A stretch of DNA of 50,178 nt from Phaeobacter sp. HF9A (lineage in GTDB: Bacteria; Pseudomonadota; Alphaproteobacteria; Rhodobacterales; Rhodobacteraceae): positions 1-50,178 of the forward strand of contig NZ_JAATOX010000018.1 in assembly GCF_011806385.1 (NCBI RefSeq), given 5' to 3'. The position numbers and the translations under genes were made by a program. Under the pieces are notes generated by a model. The model ran no database searches. It worked only from the letters and a program-made list of their open reading frames with translations, and was not told where the DNA came from. Below are positions 35,828-45,341 of the stretch, in pieces (the stretch's first letter is position 1; every line of letters begins with the position of its first letter).

Positions 35828-36973
35828 TCAGCCTTGTGCGGCGATCTCGGCCTCAAAGGCATGGGCCAGCCACGGCAGAAGCGCCTCGATATCGGCGGTT
35901 TCCACCGTTGCACCACACCAGATCCTGAGACCGGCAGGCGCATCGCGATAGGCGCCGATGTCATAGGCGATATCTTCGGCCTCAAGCCGTTTCGCCACCG
36001 CCTTGGCAAAGCTCGCACCGTCCTTGATGCGGGCGTCGGTGAACTTCAGGCAGACAGAGGTATTGGACCGCGTCGCCGCATCCACCGCCAGATTGTCGAT
36101 CCAGTCATTGGCCGTGGTAAAGGCGTGGATCGCCTCCGCATTGGCATCGGCCCGGGCAATCAGCCCCTCAAGTCCACCAACAGAACGCGCCCAATCCAGC
36201 GCAAACAGGTAGTCCTCAACCGCCAGCATCGAGGGCGTGTTGATCGTCGCACCGGTAAAGATCCCGTCGATCAGCTTGCCGCCCTTGGTCAGGCGGAAGA
36301 TCTTCGGCAGCGGCCATGCGGGGGTGTAGCTTTCCAGCCGCTCTACCGCGCGGGGGCCGAGCACGATGACGCCATGCGCCGCCTCGCCGCCCAGCACTTT
36401 CTGCCAGGAGAAGGTCGTCACATCAAGCTTGTCCCAGGGCAGCTCCTGCGCGAATGCGGCAGAGGTCGCATCACAAATGGTCAGCCCCTCGCGGTCATCC
36501 GCGATCCAGTCGCCATTGGGCACCCGCACGCCAGAGGTGGTGCCGTTCCAGGTGAACACCACGTCGTTGTTGGTATCCACCGTGGCCAGATCGACAATCT
36601 CGCCATAGTCAGCGGTCTTCACCTCGGCGTCCAGCTTGAGCTGTTTGACAACATCGGTCACCCAGCCTGCGCCAAAGCTTTCCCATGCGAGCATCTCAAC
36701 CTTGCGGGCGCCAAGAAGGTTCCACATCGCCATTTCAACCGCGCCGGTATCCGAGGCGGGCACAATGCCGATCTTGTAGTCTGCGGGGATGCCCAGAACT
36801 TCGCGTGTGCCTTCGATGGCGGCAAGCAGCTTGGCTTTGCCGACGGCAGCGCGGTGGCTGCGACCCAGAGGCGCATCCGCGAGTTTGGACAGATCATATG
36901 TAGGGGGTTTGGCACAGGGGCCGGAGGAAAAACGCGGATTACCCGGCCGCGTTGCCGGTTGTTCAATAGCCAT
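35828..36973 (-). CDS. serC: phosphoserine aminotransferase
   Basis: 381 aa from ATG 36973. The N-terminus [12 protein letters not shown] and GRSHRAAVG are typical, and the PLP Lys is in [17 protein letters not shown]. It belongs to the alphaproteobacterial SerC type, somewhat longer than the 362-aa E. coli enzyme. It converts 3-phosphohydroxypyruvate to phosphoserine. The frame is open far upstream, but conserved sequence and the GGAAGGG ribosome binding site fix the start. That ribosome binding site is part of a switchable leader. Confidence 0.95.
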   Translation of the reverse strand: MAIEQPATRPGNPRFSSGPCAKPPTYDLSKLADAPLGRSHRAAVGKAKLLAAIEGTREVLGIPADYKIGIVPASDTGAVEMAMWNLLGARKVEMLAWESFGAGWVTDVVKQLKLDAEVKTADYGEIVDLATVDTNNDVVFTWNGTTSGVRVPNGDWIADDREGLTICDATSAAFAQELPWDKLDVTTFSWQKVLGGEAAHGVIVLGPRAVERLESYTPAWPLPKIFRLTKGGKLIDGIFTGATINTPSMLAVEDYLFALDWARSVGGLEGLIARADANAEAIHAFTTANDWIDNLAVDAATRSNTSVCLKFTDARIKDGASFAKAVAKRLEAEDIAYDIGAYRDAPAGLRIWCGATVETADIEALLPWLAHAFEAEIAAQG

Positions 36974-37053
36974 TGCTGCTACCCTTCCAGATAAGCGCCC
37001 TTCGTTAGGGAAGGGTGTCCTGCCGCCAGTGCTATGCGGCGGCGCAGCGCCGC
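36974..37053 (-). promoter_or_regulatory. serC-type RNA leader with SD-sequestering switch
   Basis: On the minus strand, segment A (37016-37008, ACCCTTCCC) can pair with B just downstream (37003-36998, GAAGGG; 6 bp, loop of 6). It can instead pair with C (36988-36981, GGAAGGGT; 8 bp), which contains the serC ribosome binding site. The two pairings exclude each other. Further upstream, GCGGCG (37053-37048) can pair with CGCCGC (37044-37039), and alternative GC stems are possible. A serC RNA motif upstream of serC is known in alphaproteobacteria (Corbino et al.); membership is inferred from position and architecture. Confidence 0.6.
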
Positions 37054-37207
37054 GCAACAGGAAAAATCGCCCAATTGCGGCGTTCTGGAAAATAACGCGA
37101 CACATTTCGTCGCGGATCGGAAACTTTCGCCGCCTGCGGGTTCGGCGCTGGCGCCCCCGGCAAGGCCCCGCTAAGACATGCAGAGCCGCATGAACCGGAG
37201 ATCCCAG

Positions 37208-38083
37208 ATGTATGTCGCGACGATTCTTGTGAACCCTGCTCAGCCGACGCTGGAGCCCAGCCTTGTTGACTCGCTCAGGAACGCCTGGGGCGGCGGCGAG
37301 ACCAAATGGCTGAACCCCGGCGTTGCTGCCGAATTCCCCCTGCCCCGGCGCCCCGACAACCAGTGGCAGGTCTGGGCCGACCTGCAAGCCATCGGGGTCG
37401 ATCTGGTGCTGCAACCCGCTGACGGGCGGCGCAAGAAGATGCTGCTGGCGGATATGGACAGCACCATGATCCAGCAGGAATGCATCGACGAGCTGGCCGA
37501 GGAGGCCGGTGTCGGCGCGCACGTCAAGGATATCACCGCCCGCGCCATGAATGGCGAGCTGGATTTTGACGGCGCGCTGACCGAGCGTGTCGGCCTGCTG
37601 AAAGACCTGCCCGAGGGCGTCATCGCTCAGGTGCTCGACACGCGCATCACCTATATGCCCGGCGGCAAGACCCTGCTGGCAACGATGAAGGCCAATGGCG
37701 CCTATGCGGCACTGGTTTCGGGCGGCTTCACCGCCTTTACATCCCGGGTCGCGGCGGAGCTGGGCTTCGACGAGAACCGCGCCAACACGCTGATCACCGC
37801 CGAGGGCAAGCTGACCGGCACGGTTGGCCAGCCCATCCTGGGCCGCGAAGCCAAGGTGAAGGCGCTGGAGGAGATCACCGCCCGGCTTGGTCTTTCAGAG
37901 GCGGATGTGATCGCGGTCGGCGACGGGGCCAATGACCTCGGGATGCTGAAACGGGCGGGCGCGGGCGTGGCGCTGCATGCCAAACCCTCGGTCGCGGCGG
38001 AATGCGAGATCCGCATCAACCACGGCGACCTCACGGCGCTGCTTTATGTGCAGGGCTACGCCCACAGCGACTTCAAAGGATAG
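37208..38083 (+). CDS. serB: phosphoserine phosphatase
   Basis: 291 aa. The HAD motif I is [17 protein letters not shown] (about 79-95), followed by the Ser motif in [10 protein letters not shown] and motif III/IV in [16 protein letters not shown] short N-terminal domain of about 75 residues precedes it. It hydrolyses phosphoserine to serine. It is divergent from serC-serA, so all three pathway genes sit together. ATG 37208 has GGAG upstream. A TSUP permease gene follows after 7 bases. Confidence 0.95.
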   Translation: MYVATILVNPAQPTLEPSLVDSLRNAWGGGETKWLNPGVAAEFPLPRRPDNQWQVWADLQAIGVDLVLQPADGRRKKMLLADMDSTMIQQECIDELAEEAGVGAHVKDITARAMNGELDFDGALTERVGLLKDLPEGVIAQVLDTRITYMPGGKTLLATMKANGAYAALVSGGFTAFTSRVAAELGFDENRANTLITAEGKLTGTVGQPILGREAKVKALEEITARLGLSEADVIAVGDGANDLGMLKRAGAGVALHAKPSVAAECEIRINHGDLTALLYVQGYAHSDFKG

Positions 38084-38090
38084 CCTGCAG

Positions 38091-38849
38091 ATGTTCGAGG
38101 TCGGGTTTGAAACGCTGCTGCTGTTGGTGGGGGCGGGCTTTGCCGCTGGTTTTATTGATGCGGTGGCGGGCGGCGGTGGGCTGATCACCGTGCCGATGCT
38201 GCTGATCGCCGGCGCCAACCCTGTGACGGCCCTGGCCACCAACAAGATCCAGGGGCTGTTTGGGGCGGCCACCGCGGCAATCACCTATGCCCGCGGCGGT
38301 CATGTGGATTTCCGCAGCCAGTGGAAATCCGCCGTCATCGCGTTTTTTGCCTCCATCGGCGGCGCGCTTCTGGTCTCGGTGCTGCCGGTGGAGCTGATCC
38401 GCTACGCGCTGCCGGTGCTTTTGATCGGGATTGCGCTGTTCTTTGCCACCAAGAAGGGGCTCGATGACACCGATCGTGCCCGCCGCCTGACGCCCGCGCT
38501 GTTTGCCGCCAGCATGGTGCCGCTCTGTGCCGCCTATGACGGGCTTTTGGGGCCGGGAGCGGGCAGTTTCTACATGCTCGCCTTTGTCGGCCTTGCGGGC
38601 TATGGCATTCTCAAGGCCACCGCCCATACCAAACTGTTGAATTTCGCCTCCAACGCTGGCGCGCTGGCCGCCTTTGCGGTGGTGGCAACACCCTGGTGGT
38701 TCACCGGGCTCGCCATGGGCTGCGCCCAGATCGCAGGCGCTCGGGTGGGCGCCGGGCTGGCGCAGAAACAGGGCGCGCGGGTGATCAAGCCGCTCTTGGT
38801 GCTGACCTCACTCACCCTGGCGCTGAAGCTGATCTGGGATTTGCTGTAA
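38091..38849 (+). CDS. TSUP-family permease (TauE/SafE-like)
   Basis: 252 aa with about 7-8 membrane segments. The family repeats are AAGFIDAVAGGGGLITVPMLL near the N-terminus and YDGLLGPGAGSFYMLAF in the middle. The family exports sulfite, sulfoacetate or other sulfonate-related anions. Its close linkage to serB (7 bases) suggests co-transcription, but the cargo is unknown. Confidence 0.88.
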   Translation: MFEVGFETLLLLVGAGFAAGFIDAVAGGGGLITVPMLLIAGANPVTALATNKIQGLFGAATAAITYARGGHVDFRSQWKSAVIAFFASIGGALLVSVLPVELIRYALPVLLIGIALFFATKKGLDDTDRARRLTPALFAASMVPLCAAYDGLLGPGAGSFYMLAFVGLAGYGILKATAHTKLLNFASNAGALAAFAVVATPWWFTGLAMGCAQIAGARVGAGLAQKQGARVIKPLLVLTSLTLALKLIWDLL

Positions 38850-39030
38850 CCGCTCACGGCATTTTCAGGGAAAAGACGGCAGAAACCCGCCAAAGCGGCC
38901 ATTTGCGCATGGCCCTTGTGTCGCGAATATGTTTTTGTCAAGGATCATAAGGCACGGGCAAAGACGATGTGCAAAACATCGCAAAGAGCCCTCGGACAAT
39001 TGAGGACACGAAGTCTTGGAGGCGGGACGC

Positions 39031-39564
39031 ATGGCATTGAAACTCCGTCGCTTGGCAGGCGCGCTTATGCTGGTTGGCATGGCCACAGCCGCAAGCGCAC
39101 AGCAAGCAACAACAGAAAACCGCGTCGGCGCGCATGTGGATTGGAGCGTTTTTGAGGAAACCTCTCCGCGTGAATGCATCGGCGTCTCCCGCCCGAAGGA
39201 AACGGTCAACACCCGCGACGGCCGGGTGGTCGCCGTGCGCCGCAGCGAAATCCGCCTGTTCGTGTTCTACCGCCCGGACAATGGCAACAAGGGTCAGGTG
39301 ACCTTTACCGGCGGCTATCCCTTCGCGCCCGGCTCCACCGTCAATATGAAAATTGGCGATTCGGAGTTTGAGCTCTTTACCGAAGGCGAATGGGCCTGGC
39401 CGGCAACGCCCACCGATGACGCCAAGATCATCACCGCGATGAAACGGGGCACCGATGCGGTGCTGACCGCCCGGTCCTCGCGCGGGACGCAAACCCAGGA
39501 CAGCTTCTCCCTGCTGGGCTTTACCGCCGCCATCGAGGATGCAGAAAAGCGCTGCGCTGGCTGA
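39031..39564 (+). CDS. invasion-associated locus B (IalB) family exported protein
   Basis: 177 aa. The signal peptide MALKLRRLAGALMLVGMATAASA is cleaved before QQ. The mature domain contains ECIGVSRPKETVNTRDG and GYPFAPGSTVNMKIGDSEFELFTEG, typical of the IalB family found widely in non-pathogenic Rhodobacterales. Two mature cysteines (in ECIG and EKRCAG) may form a disulfide. The function in free-living species is unknown. ATG 39031 is set by GGAGG at 39019-39023. A terminator follows. Confidence 0.85.
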   Translation: MALKLRRLAGALMLVGMATAASAQQATTENRVGAHVDWSVFEETSPRECIGVSRPKETVNTRDGRVVAVRRSEIRLFVFYRPDNGNKGQVTFTGGYPFAPGSTVNMKIGDSEFELFTEGEWAWPATPTDDAKIITAMKRGTDAVLTARSSRGTQTQDSFSLLGFTAAIEDAEKRCAG

Positions 39565-39589
39565 ACTTGGCCGAAGGTGCGGGATTTTC

Positions 39590-39620
39590 AACGGCGGGGT
39601 CGCAGGGCGCCGCCGTTTTT
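39590..39620 (+). terminator. Rho-independent terminator after the IalB-like gene
   Basis: AACGGCGG (39590-39597) pairs with CCGCCGTT (39610-39617), loop of 12 bases, running into TTTTT (39616-39620). Confidence 0.75.
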
Positions 39621-39624
39621 CTAT

Positions 39625-39668
39625 GCGAGGCTCTGCCTCGCGCTCCGGGATATTTTCGGTTAGAAGAA
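39625..39668 (+). repeat. intergenic repeat, copy 2 (hairpin plus conserved 24-base tail)
   Basis: GCGAGGC / GCCTCGC with TCT loop (39625-39641) is followed 3 bases later by the same 24 bases as at 30212-30235 (39645-39668). Hairpin sequence and spacing differ between copies, but the tail is identical. Confidence 0.6.
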
Positions 39669-39797
39669 GGGGGAAGGCGGCGCCTTGAACGGCCCAGCGC
39701 ATAGCGGGGTTGAGCGAGATTCCTTTTGATCTCGGGGGGAAACCCTATATAGAGCCGCATCCAACCTAGATCCGTTCCCAGCCAGAGAGTTTGTCTC

Positions 39798-40988
39798 ATG
39801 ACCGCCTCCGCGCCGATTACCCAAGATGTTCTGACGCTGCCCCGCAAACTGCCAGAGGGCGGCAAGATCAACCTTGTCGGCCTGACCCGCGCGCAGATGC
39901 ACGACGTGCTGATTGAAAACGGCACGCCGCCGAAGCAGGCCAAGATGCGGGTGGGGCAGATCTGGCAGTGGATCTATCAATGGGGTGTGCGCGATTTTGC
40001 GTCGATGACCAACCTCGCCAAGGCCTATCGCGCCCAGTTGGAAGAGCTGTTTGAAATCACCATCCCCGAGGTGGTGAGCCGTCAGGTCTCCAGCGACGGC
40101 ACCCGCAAGTATCTGGTGCGCATCGCCGGTGGCCACGAGGTCGAGGTGGTCTATATCCCCGAAGAGGATCGCGGCACCCTGTGTATTTCCTCGCAGGTGG
40201 GCTGCACGCTGACCTGCACCTTCTGCCACACCGGCACGCAAAAGCTGGTGCGCAACCTGACTCCGGCGGAGATCATCGGCCAGGTGATGATGGCGCGCGA
40301 CGATCTGGAGGAATGGCCCACCCCCGGCGCGCCGAAGGATGAAACCCGCCTGCTCTCGAACATCGTTCTGATGGGCATGGGCGAACCGCTTTATAATTTC
40401 GACAACGTGCGGGATGCGATGAAGATCGCCATGGACCCGGAAGGGATCTCCCTGTCGCGCCGCCGCATTACCCTCTCGACCTCTGGCGTGGTGCCGGAAA
40501 TCGCGCGCACCGCCGAAGAGATCGGCTGCCTGCTGGCGATTTCCTTTCACGCCACCACCGACGAGACCCGCGATGTGCTGGTGCCGATCAACAAGCGCTG
40601 GAAAATCGACACGCTTCTGCAAGCGCTGGCCGACTACCCGAAGGTGTCGAATTCCGAACGGATCACCTTTGAATATGTGATGCTGGACGGGGTGAATGAC
40701 AGCGATGAGGACGCGCACCGCCTGCTGGATTACATCAAGCGCTACAAGATTCCGGCCAAGATCAACCTGATCCCCTTTAACGAATGGCCCGGCGCGCCCT
40801 ACAAGCGCTCGTCAAACAACCGCATTCACGCCTTTGCCAATATCATCTACCAGGCAGGCTATGCCTCGCCCATCCGCAAGCCCCGCGGCGAAGATATCAT
40901 GGCGGCCTGCGGCCAGCTGAAATCGGCCACCGAGCGCGCGCGCAAAAGCCGCAAGCAGATCGAAGCCGAGGCCGGCGTCAGCAAGTAG
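39798..40988 (+). CDS. rlmN: 23S rRNA/tRNA adenine-C2 methyltransferase RlmN
   Basis: 396 aa, radical SAM. The cluster motif C-x3-C-x2-C is in [14 protein letters not shown] (about 136-143), the region [12 protein letters not shown] follows, and the second catalytic Cys is in IMAACGQL near the C-terminus. It methylates A2503 of 23S rRNA and A37 of some tRNAs. It is a single gene. The 132 bases upstream hold the tail of the repeat and a likely promoter. Confidence 0.95.
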   Translation: MTASAPITQDVLTLPRKLPEGGKINLVGLTRAQMHDVLIENGTPPKQAKMRVGQIWQWIYQWGVRDFASMTNLAKAYRAQLEELFEITIPEVVSRQVSSDGTRKYLVRIAGGHEVEVVYIPEEDRGTLCISSQVGCTLTCTFCHTGTQKLVRNLTPAEIIGQVMMARDDLEEWPTPGAPKDETRLLSNIVLMGMGEPLYNFDNVRDAMKIAMDPEGISLSRRRITLSTSGVVPEIARTAEEIGCLLAISFHATTDETRDVLVPINKRWKIDTLLQALADYPKVSNSERITFEYVMLDGVNDSDEDAHRLLDYIKRYKIPAKINLIPFNEWPGAPYKRSSNNRIHAFANIIYQAGYASPIRKPRGEDIMAACGQLKSATERARKSRKQIEAEAGVSK

Positions 40989-41248
40989 GCAGCGCCAGAA
41001 CTGACCACCAATGCAGCGTATCCGGTGATAGGACATCATCTACGCGCCGTGGCGTGCGGTGTCGTGCATATATCATTCGGTGCTGTCCTCGAACAACGCG
41101 CCCGGTGACACGTGGTGGCTGCGAGGTCTGCCTTCGCGCCATCACATTTTCACATTTCCGCAAAATTCCTGCCCCAACTCGCCGACAGTCTCTGACCTGG
41201 AAACAATGATCCGCAAGGGATCACCGACAAACAACGAGGCAGAGACCC

Positions 41249-41449
41249 ATGGGACAGCAGATGACGACGATGGACGAAGGGATTTTGACGCTGCTGCGCG
41301 AGGAGCGGCTCAAGGCTCTGAGCGCAAGGGAATGGCAGTTTCGGCTGCGCGGCTACGGCTTTGGCATCCGCGATGAAGCCGGAACGCAGATCCTGACCCG
41401 GCTGCCCCGCGGCGAAGCCCTTGGTGCGCTGCCCGCGGATATGGCGTGA
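41249..41449 (+). CDS. small conserved-looking hypothetical protein (66 aa)
   Basis: A basic and acidic helical N-terminus (EGILTLLREERLKALSAREWQF) is followed by a beta-like stretch (RLRGYGFGIRDEAGTQILTRLP). It has no membrane segment. I believe similar short REWQ-x-RL-x-GYG proteins occur in other Rhodobacterales, but cannot check. GAGG at 41236-41239 supports the start. The 260 bases upstream (40989-41248) show only a perfect TGATCC / GGATCA hairpin (41207-41223) and no other gene. Confidence 0.65.
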   Translation: MGQQMTTMDEGILTLLREERLKALSAREWQFRLRGYGFGIRDEAGTQILTRLPRGEALGALPADMA

Positions 41450-41460
41450 GCCGAGTTTAG

Positions 41461-41543
41461 GAAGCGCAGCTTCGCCCCAACAAACCCCAATATCTGAAAG
41501 ATATTTCCGCCCGTTCCGCGCGGGTCGGACGCGTCAGCGTCCG
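41461..41543. terminator. three consecutive perfect hairpins between convergent genes
   Basis: GAAGC-GCA-GCTTC (41461-41473), AATATCT-GAA-AGATATT (41489-41505) and CGGACGC-GTCA-GCGTCCG (41526-41543) follow one another between the 66-aa gene and the LOG gene. Each is a perfect inverted repeat. At least one probably terminates in each direction. Confidence 0.5.
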
Positions 41544-41573
41544 AAACACCTCATTTAACATAGGAAAGAACAC

Positions 41574-42422
41574 TCAGCGGTCGCGCCCGGGCAGGTTCTG
41601 CCGCGCGGGGGCGGGATTCCAGCTGTCGATCACCTTGATCGCCTCATCGGCGCTTTCGACAAATTTGAACAGCTCAAGATCCTGATCCGAGATGGTGCCC
41701 GCATCCGCCAGCGCGTCCCAATTGATGATCTTCTCCCAGAAGGACCGACCAAACAGCAGGAAGGGCACTGGCTCCATCCGGCCGGTCTGGATCAGTGTCA
41801 GCGCCTCGAACATCTCGTCCAGGGTGCCAAAACCGCCGGGAAAGACACAGATCGCCTCGGCGCGCATCAGGAAGTGCATCTTGCGGATCGCAAAATAGTG
41901 GAAGTTGAAGCAAAGCTCCGGCGTGACATATTCATTCGGGGCCTGCTCATGCGGCAGCACGATATTGAGCCCGACCGAGACGCCTTCGGCCTCCACCGCA
42001 CCGCGGTTGCCCGCTTCCATCACACCGGGACCGCCGCCGGTCACCACCACGTGACGCCGCCCGCCCGTGGCCTTGGATTTCTCCGTCATCTGGCGATCAA
42101 ATTCGCGGGCCTCGTCGTAGAAATGGCTCAGATCCGCAAGCGTCTGGGTGCGCGCCTTGTCCTTGTCGGCGGGTGCCGGAATACGCGCGCCGCCAAACAT
42201 CACCACGGTGCTCTCGACGCCGGCCTCATCCAGCATCAGCTGCGGTTTCAGCAGCTCCAGCTGCAAGCGCACCGGACGCAGCTCCTCGCGACAGAGGAAG
42301 CCATCATCCGCAAAGGCAAGCTGATAGACCGGCGATTGGGTCTGTGGTGTTACCGGGATATGCTCCACCCGGCTACGGTCAACGCGCGCGTCGGGAAAAC
42401 GGCTGTGGCGGTCGTCACTCAT
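41574..42422 (-). CDS. LOG-family protein (Rossmann fold, TIGR00730-like)
   Basis: 282 aa. The signatures are VVTGGGPGVMEAGNRGA (about 126-142) and PGGFGTLDEMFE (about 196-207), which form the active site of cytokinin riboside 5'-monophosphate phosphoribohydrolases and related nucleotide hydrolases. An extra N-terminal region of about 65 residues precedes the domain, as in the longer bacterial group. It probably cleaves a nucleoside monophosphate; a true cytokinin role is not implied. It is divergent from the dehydratase gene. Confidence 0.87.
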   Translation of the reverse strand: MSDDRHSRFPDARVDRSRVEHIPVTPQTQSPVYQLAFADDGFLCREELRPVRLQLELLKPQLMLDEAGVESTVVMFGGARIPAPADKDKARTQTLADLSHFYDEAREFDRQMTEKSKATGGRRHVVVTGGGPGVMEAGNRGAVEAEGVSVGLNIVLPHEQAPNEYVTPELCFNFHYFAIRKMHFLMRAEAICVFPGGFGTLDEMFEALTLIQTGRMEPVPFLLFGRSFWEKIINWDALADAGTISDQDLELFKFVESADEAIKVIDSWNPAPARQNLPGRDR

Positions 42423-42582
42423 ATCAATTCTTGCCTGTCTACTGTCTCAAAGGTCAGCTCCCCTCATACATTGCTTCCCAGGACGGAGCCAGCGCTGATC
42501 CCGATGCGCCCTTGCCTCTCGTCAGGAAACCCCTAGGCTATGCTGCAACTGCAAACACACGATGGACACACAAGGCGAAACG

Positions 42583-43536
42583 ATGGACTGGAAGCCCCTG
42601 ATCTCCGGCGCGCATAGCCGGATCTCCCCCTATGTGGTGCAAACCCCTGTGCTGGATGTGCAAAGCTTCGGCCTCGGTTGTCCGGTGGCGCTGAAGCTGG
42701 AGCAGATGCAGCACGCGGGCAGTTTCAAGGCCCGTGGCGCCTTCAACACCCTGCTCTCGGAACCCGTGCCCGAGGCCGGAGTGGTGGCCGCATCCGGGGG
42801 CAATCACGGGGCCGCCGTGGCCTTCGCCGCCCGTGCCCTGGGCTATCCTGCGAAAATCTTCGTGCCCGAGATCGCCGGCGACACCAAGATCAACCTCATT
42901 CGCACCACCGGAGCCGATCTGGAGGTGGTGCACGGCGCCTACGCCAATGCGCTGGAGGCGGCGCAGTCCTGGGAACGCCAGAGCGGCGCCATGCAGATCC
43001 ATGCCTATGACGCCCCCGCAACCGTGGCCGGACAGGGCACCCTCTTTGCCGAATGGGAACAACAGGGGCTGGAGGCCGACACGGTACTGATCGCGGTTGG
43101 CGGCGGCGGGCTGATCAGCGGCGCGCTTGGCTGGTTCCAGGGCCGCCGAAAGGTGGTCGCGGTGGAGCCCGCGACCTCCTGTGCGCTCAAATCCGCCTTG
43201 CTGGCGAATGCCCCGGTCGACGTTGAGGTCAGCGGCATCGCCGCCAACGCGCTTGGCGCCAAACGGATCGGCAATATCTGCTTTGAGCTCGCACAAGACC
43301 AGCGCACCCCCAGCGTGGTGGTTCCCGATGCCGCCATCGAGGCGGCCCAGCACGCGCTCTGGCGTGACCATCGGCTGTTGGTGGAACCGGCTGGCGCCAC
43401 CGCGCTGGCCGCCCTGATGTGCGGCGCTTACCTGCCCGAACGCGGCGAGAAGGTCGCGGTGCTGCTCTGTGGTGGCAATATCGCCCCGGACCCGCTCAGC
43501 GATCCCGCCACGCAGCTGGAGGCCGCCTTCGCCTGA
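42583..43536 (+). CDS. PLP-dependent threonine/serine dehydratase
   Basis: 317 aa, fold type II. The PLP Lys is in HAGSFKARGAFNTLL (about 51), the phosphate-binding loop is AVGGGGLISGAL (about 175), and ASGGNHGAAVAFAA contacts the substrate carboxylate. There is no C-terminal regulatory domain, so it is a short, probably catabolic enzyme of the TdcB/serine racemase type. Deamination of threonine or serine is likely; another hydroxyamino acid is possible. ATG 42583 follows AAGG at 42571; ATG 42562 is an alternative. Confidence 0.87.
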   Translation: MDWKPLISGAHSRISPYVVQTPVLDVQSFGLGCPVALKLEQMQHAGSFKARGAFNTLLSEPVPEAGVVAASGGNHGAAVAFAARALGYPAKIFVPEIAGDTKINLIRTTGADLEVVHGAYANALEAAQSWERQSGAMQIHAYDAPATVAGQGTLFAEWEQQGLEADTVLIAVGGGGLISGALGWFQGRRKVVAVEPATSCALKSALLANAPVDVEVSGIAANALGAKRIGNICFELAQDQRTPSVVVPDAAIEAAQHALWRDHRLLVEPAGATALAALMCGAYLPERGEKVAVLLCGGNIAPDPLSDPATQLEAAFA

Positions 43537-43582
43537 TCACGCCCCTCTTGCGATATCGGCGCCCGCACCCTATCGAACAGGG

Positions 43583-44182
43583 ATGAATGAAACCGCAGCC
43601 GATAAGATCTTTCACGCCGTAATGGAGCGGATCGTCACCGGCGATCTGCCGCCCGGCGAAAAGCTGCGCCAGGATTATATCGCTCGCGACTACGACACCT
43701 CTCATGTGCCGGTGCGCGAGGCCTTTTTGCGGCTGGAGGCCAAAGGGCTCGCGAAGTCCATTCCGCACAAGGGCATGCGCGTCACATCGCTGGAGCCGAC
43801 CGAAATCCGTGAGGTGATCGAGATGCGGGTGGCGCTGGAGGTGCTGGCCCTGACCCACGCCCTGCCGCACCATGATGCGGATAGCCTCGCCACGCTGGAG
43901 GCTGCGCGCCTGGCCTGTGACGGCGCTGCGGATATCCTCGCCTGGAATCGTGGCAACCAGCAGTTTCATCGCGCCTTGCTGGCGCCCTGCGCCATGCCGC
44001 GCCTGCTGGCCACCATCGAGGATCTGCACATCACCGCCGCGCGCCACCTCTTTGCCTATTGGCGCGACCGCTGGGTGCCCCGGCCCGATGCCGATCATGC
44101 CGCGCTGCTGGATGCGGTCCGCGCGCAGGACACCACAGGCGCCTGCGATCTGTTGCGACGCCACCTGCGCCGGGTCGCCTGA
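43583..44182 (+). CDS. GntR-family regulator (FadR/FCD type)
   Basis: 199 aa. The N-terminal winged helix is IVTGDLPPGEKLRQDYIARDYDTSHVPVREAFLRLEAKGL (about 17-56), and the all-helical FCD effector domain carries the metal-site histidines (for example in NQQFHRALL and HITAARH). It starts 47 bases after the dehydratase gene on the same strand, so it may control it or act on a distant target. Confidence 0.87.
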   Translation: MNETAADKIFHAVMERIVTGDLPPGEKLRQDYIARDYDTSHVPVREAFLRLEAKGLAKSIPHKGMRVTSLEPTEIREVIEMRVALEVLALTHALPHHDADSLATLEAARLACDGAADILAWNRGNQQFHRALLAPCAMPRLLATIEDLHITAARHLFAYWRDRWVPRPDADHAALLDAVRAQDTTGACDLLRRHLRRVA

Positions 44183-44308
44183 CCCCCACCCGCCGGGCGC
44201 GCACCGATCACGCCGTATCGCCGATGCAGGAGGCCGCGTTCGGGGCATGACCTGCCCGGAGTTTGTCGCTATAAGCGCCCGAATCCAACCTGAAACCGGA
44301 GCCCAAAC

Positions 44309-45136
44309 ATGTCCAACGCGCAGCTTGAAACCGCAATCGAGGCCGCCTGGGAGGCCCGTGACACCATCACCTCCGCCACCACAGGCGAAACCCGCGACGC
44401 CATCGAGGACACGCTGAACGCCCTCGACAGCGGCACGCTGCGGGTTGCCGAAAAACAGGAAAACGGCGACTGGCACGTGAACCAATGGGCCAAAAAGGCG
44501 GTTCTGCTCGGTTTTCGCATCAAGGACATGGAACAGCACGACGGCGGCCCGCAGGGGGCCGGCTGGTGGGACAAGGTCGACAGCAAGTTCAAAGGCTGGG
44601 GCGACAACCAGTGGAAGGCCGCGGGCTTTCGGGCCGTGCCGAACTGCGTCGTGCGCAAATCCGCCTTCATCGCACCCGGCGTGGTCTTGATGCCCTCCTT
44701 CGTGAACCTCGGCGCCTATGTGGACGAGGGAACCATGGTTGACACCTGGGCCACCGTCGGCTCCTGCGCCCAGATCGGCAAGGGCGTGCACCTCTCCGGC
44801 GGCGTCGGGATCGGCGGCGTTCTTGAACCGATGCAGGCTGGCCCGACCATCATCGAGGACAACTGCTTTATCGGTGCCCGCTCAGAGGTGGTCGAAGGCT
44901 GCATCGTGCGCGAAGGCTCGGTTCTGGGCATGGGCGTGTTCATCGGCAAATCGACCAAGATCGTGGATCGTGAAACCGGCGAAGTGATGTATGGCGAAGT
45001 GCCGCCCTATTCCGTGGTTGTGGCAGGCTCCATGCCCTCAAAGAATGGCATCAACCTCTACTGCGCCGTGATCGTGAAACGGGTGGACGCCCAAACGCGC
45101 TCCAAAACCGGCATCAACGAACTGCTGCGCGATTGA
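44309..45136 (+). CDS. dapD: tetrahydrodipicolinate N-succinyltransferase
   Basis: 275 aa, the normal length. The C-terminal left-handed beta-helix has hexapeptide repeats (for example [36 protein letters not shown] region, positions about 138-172). [13 protein letters not shown]-like sequence precedes it ([17 protein letters not shown]). It succinylates tetrahydrodipicolinate in lysine/diaminopimelate synthesis. The desuccinylase gene dapE is 3.3 kb away on the same strand. Confidence 0.95.
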   Translation: MSNAQLETAIEAAWEARDTITSATTGETRDAIEDTLNALDSGTLRVAEKQENGDWHVNQWAKKAVLLGFRIKDMEQHDGGPQGAGWWDKVDSKFKGWGDNQWKAAGFRAVPNCVVRKSAFIAPGVVLMPSFVNLGAYVDEGTMVDTWATVGSCAQIGKGVHLSGGVGIGGVLEPMQAGPTIIEDNCFIGARSEVVEGCIVREGSVLGMGVFIGKSTKIVDRETGEVMYGEVPPYSVVVAGSMPSKNGINLYCAVIVKRVDAQTRSKTGINELLRD

Positions 45137-45148
45137 TACGCTCCGGCA

Positions 45149-45170
45149 GCGCGCCCCTGACGGGGCGCGC
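45149..45170 (+). terminator. terminator hairpin after dapD
   Basis: GCGCGCCCC (45149-45157) pairs perfectly with GGGGCGCGC (45162-45170) over a TGAC loop. It is followed by CTTGGGG with no U-run. Confidence 0.55.
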
Positions 45171-45341
45171 CTTGGGGCGCTGCCCGCGATCTGCTATCCC
45201 GCAAACACTGCTCTAGGGATCATTTCACAGATCCCGCGAATGGGCCGCTCTCATAGGCTCAGGCCCCCGCCCATTGGGATTTCGCGCGCTGCGGGGCAAA
45301 TTGGTTTGACCTCCCCCGTCCCAGCCGTCTAAGGCAGGCGC

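Noticed and set aside
34103-36994. A 963-codon open frame on the plus strand
   Set aside because: It is antisense to serA and serC, which have complete motifs and ribosome binding sites. The antisense product has no family resemblance.
35828-37522. A SerC frame extended to 564 aa
   Set aside because: The upstream extension runs through the leader RNA and antisense to serB. The conserved SerC N-terminus and ribosome binding site place the start at 36973.
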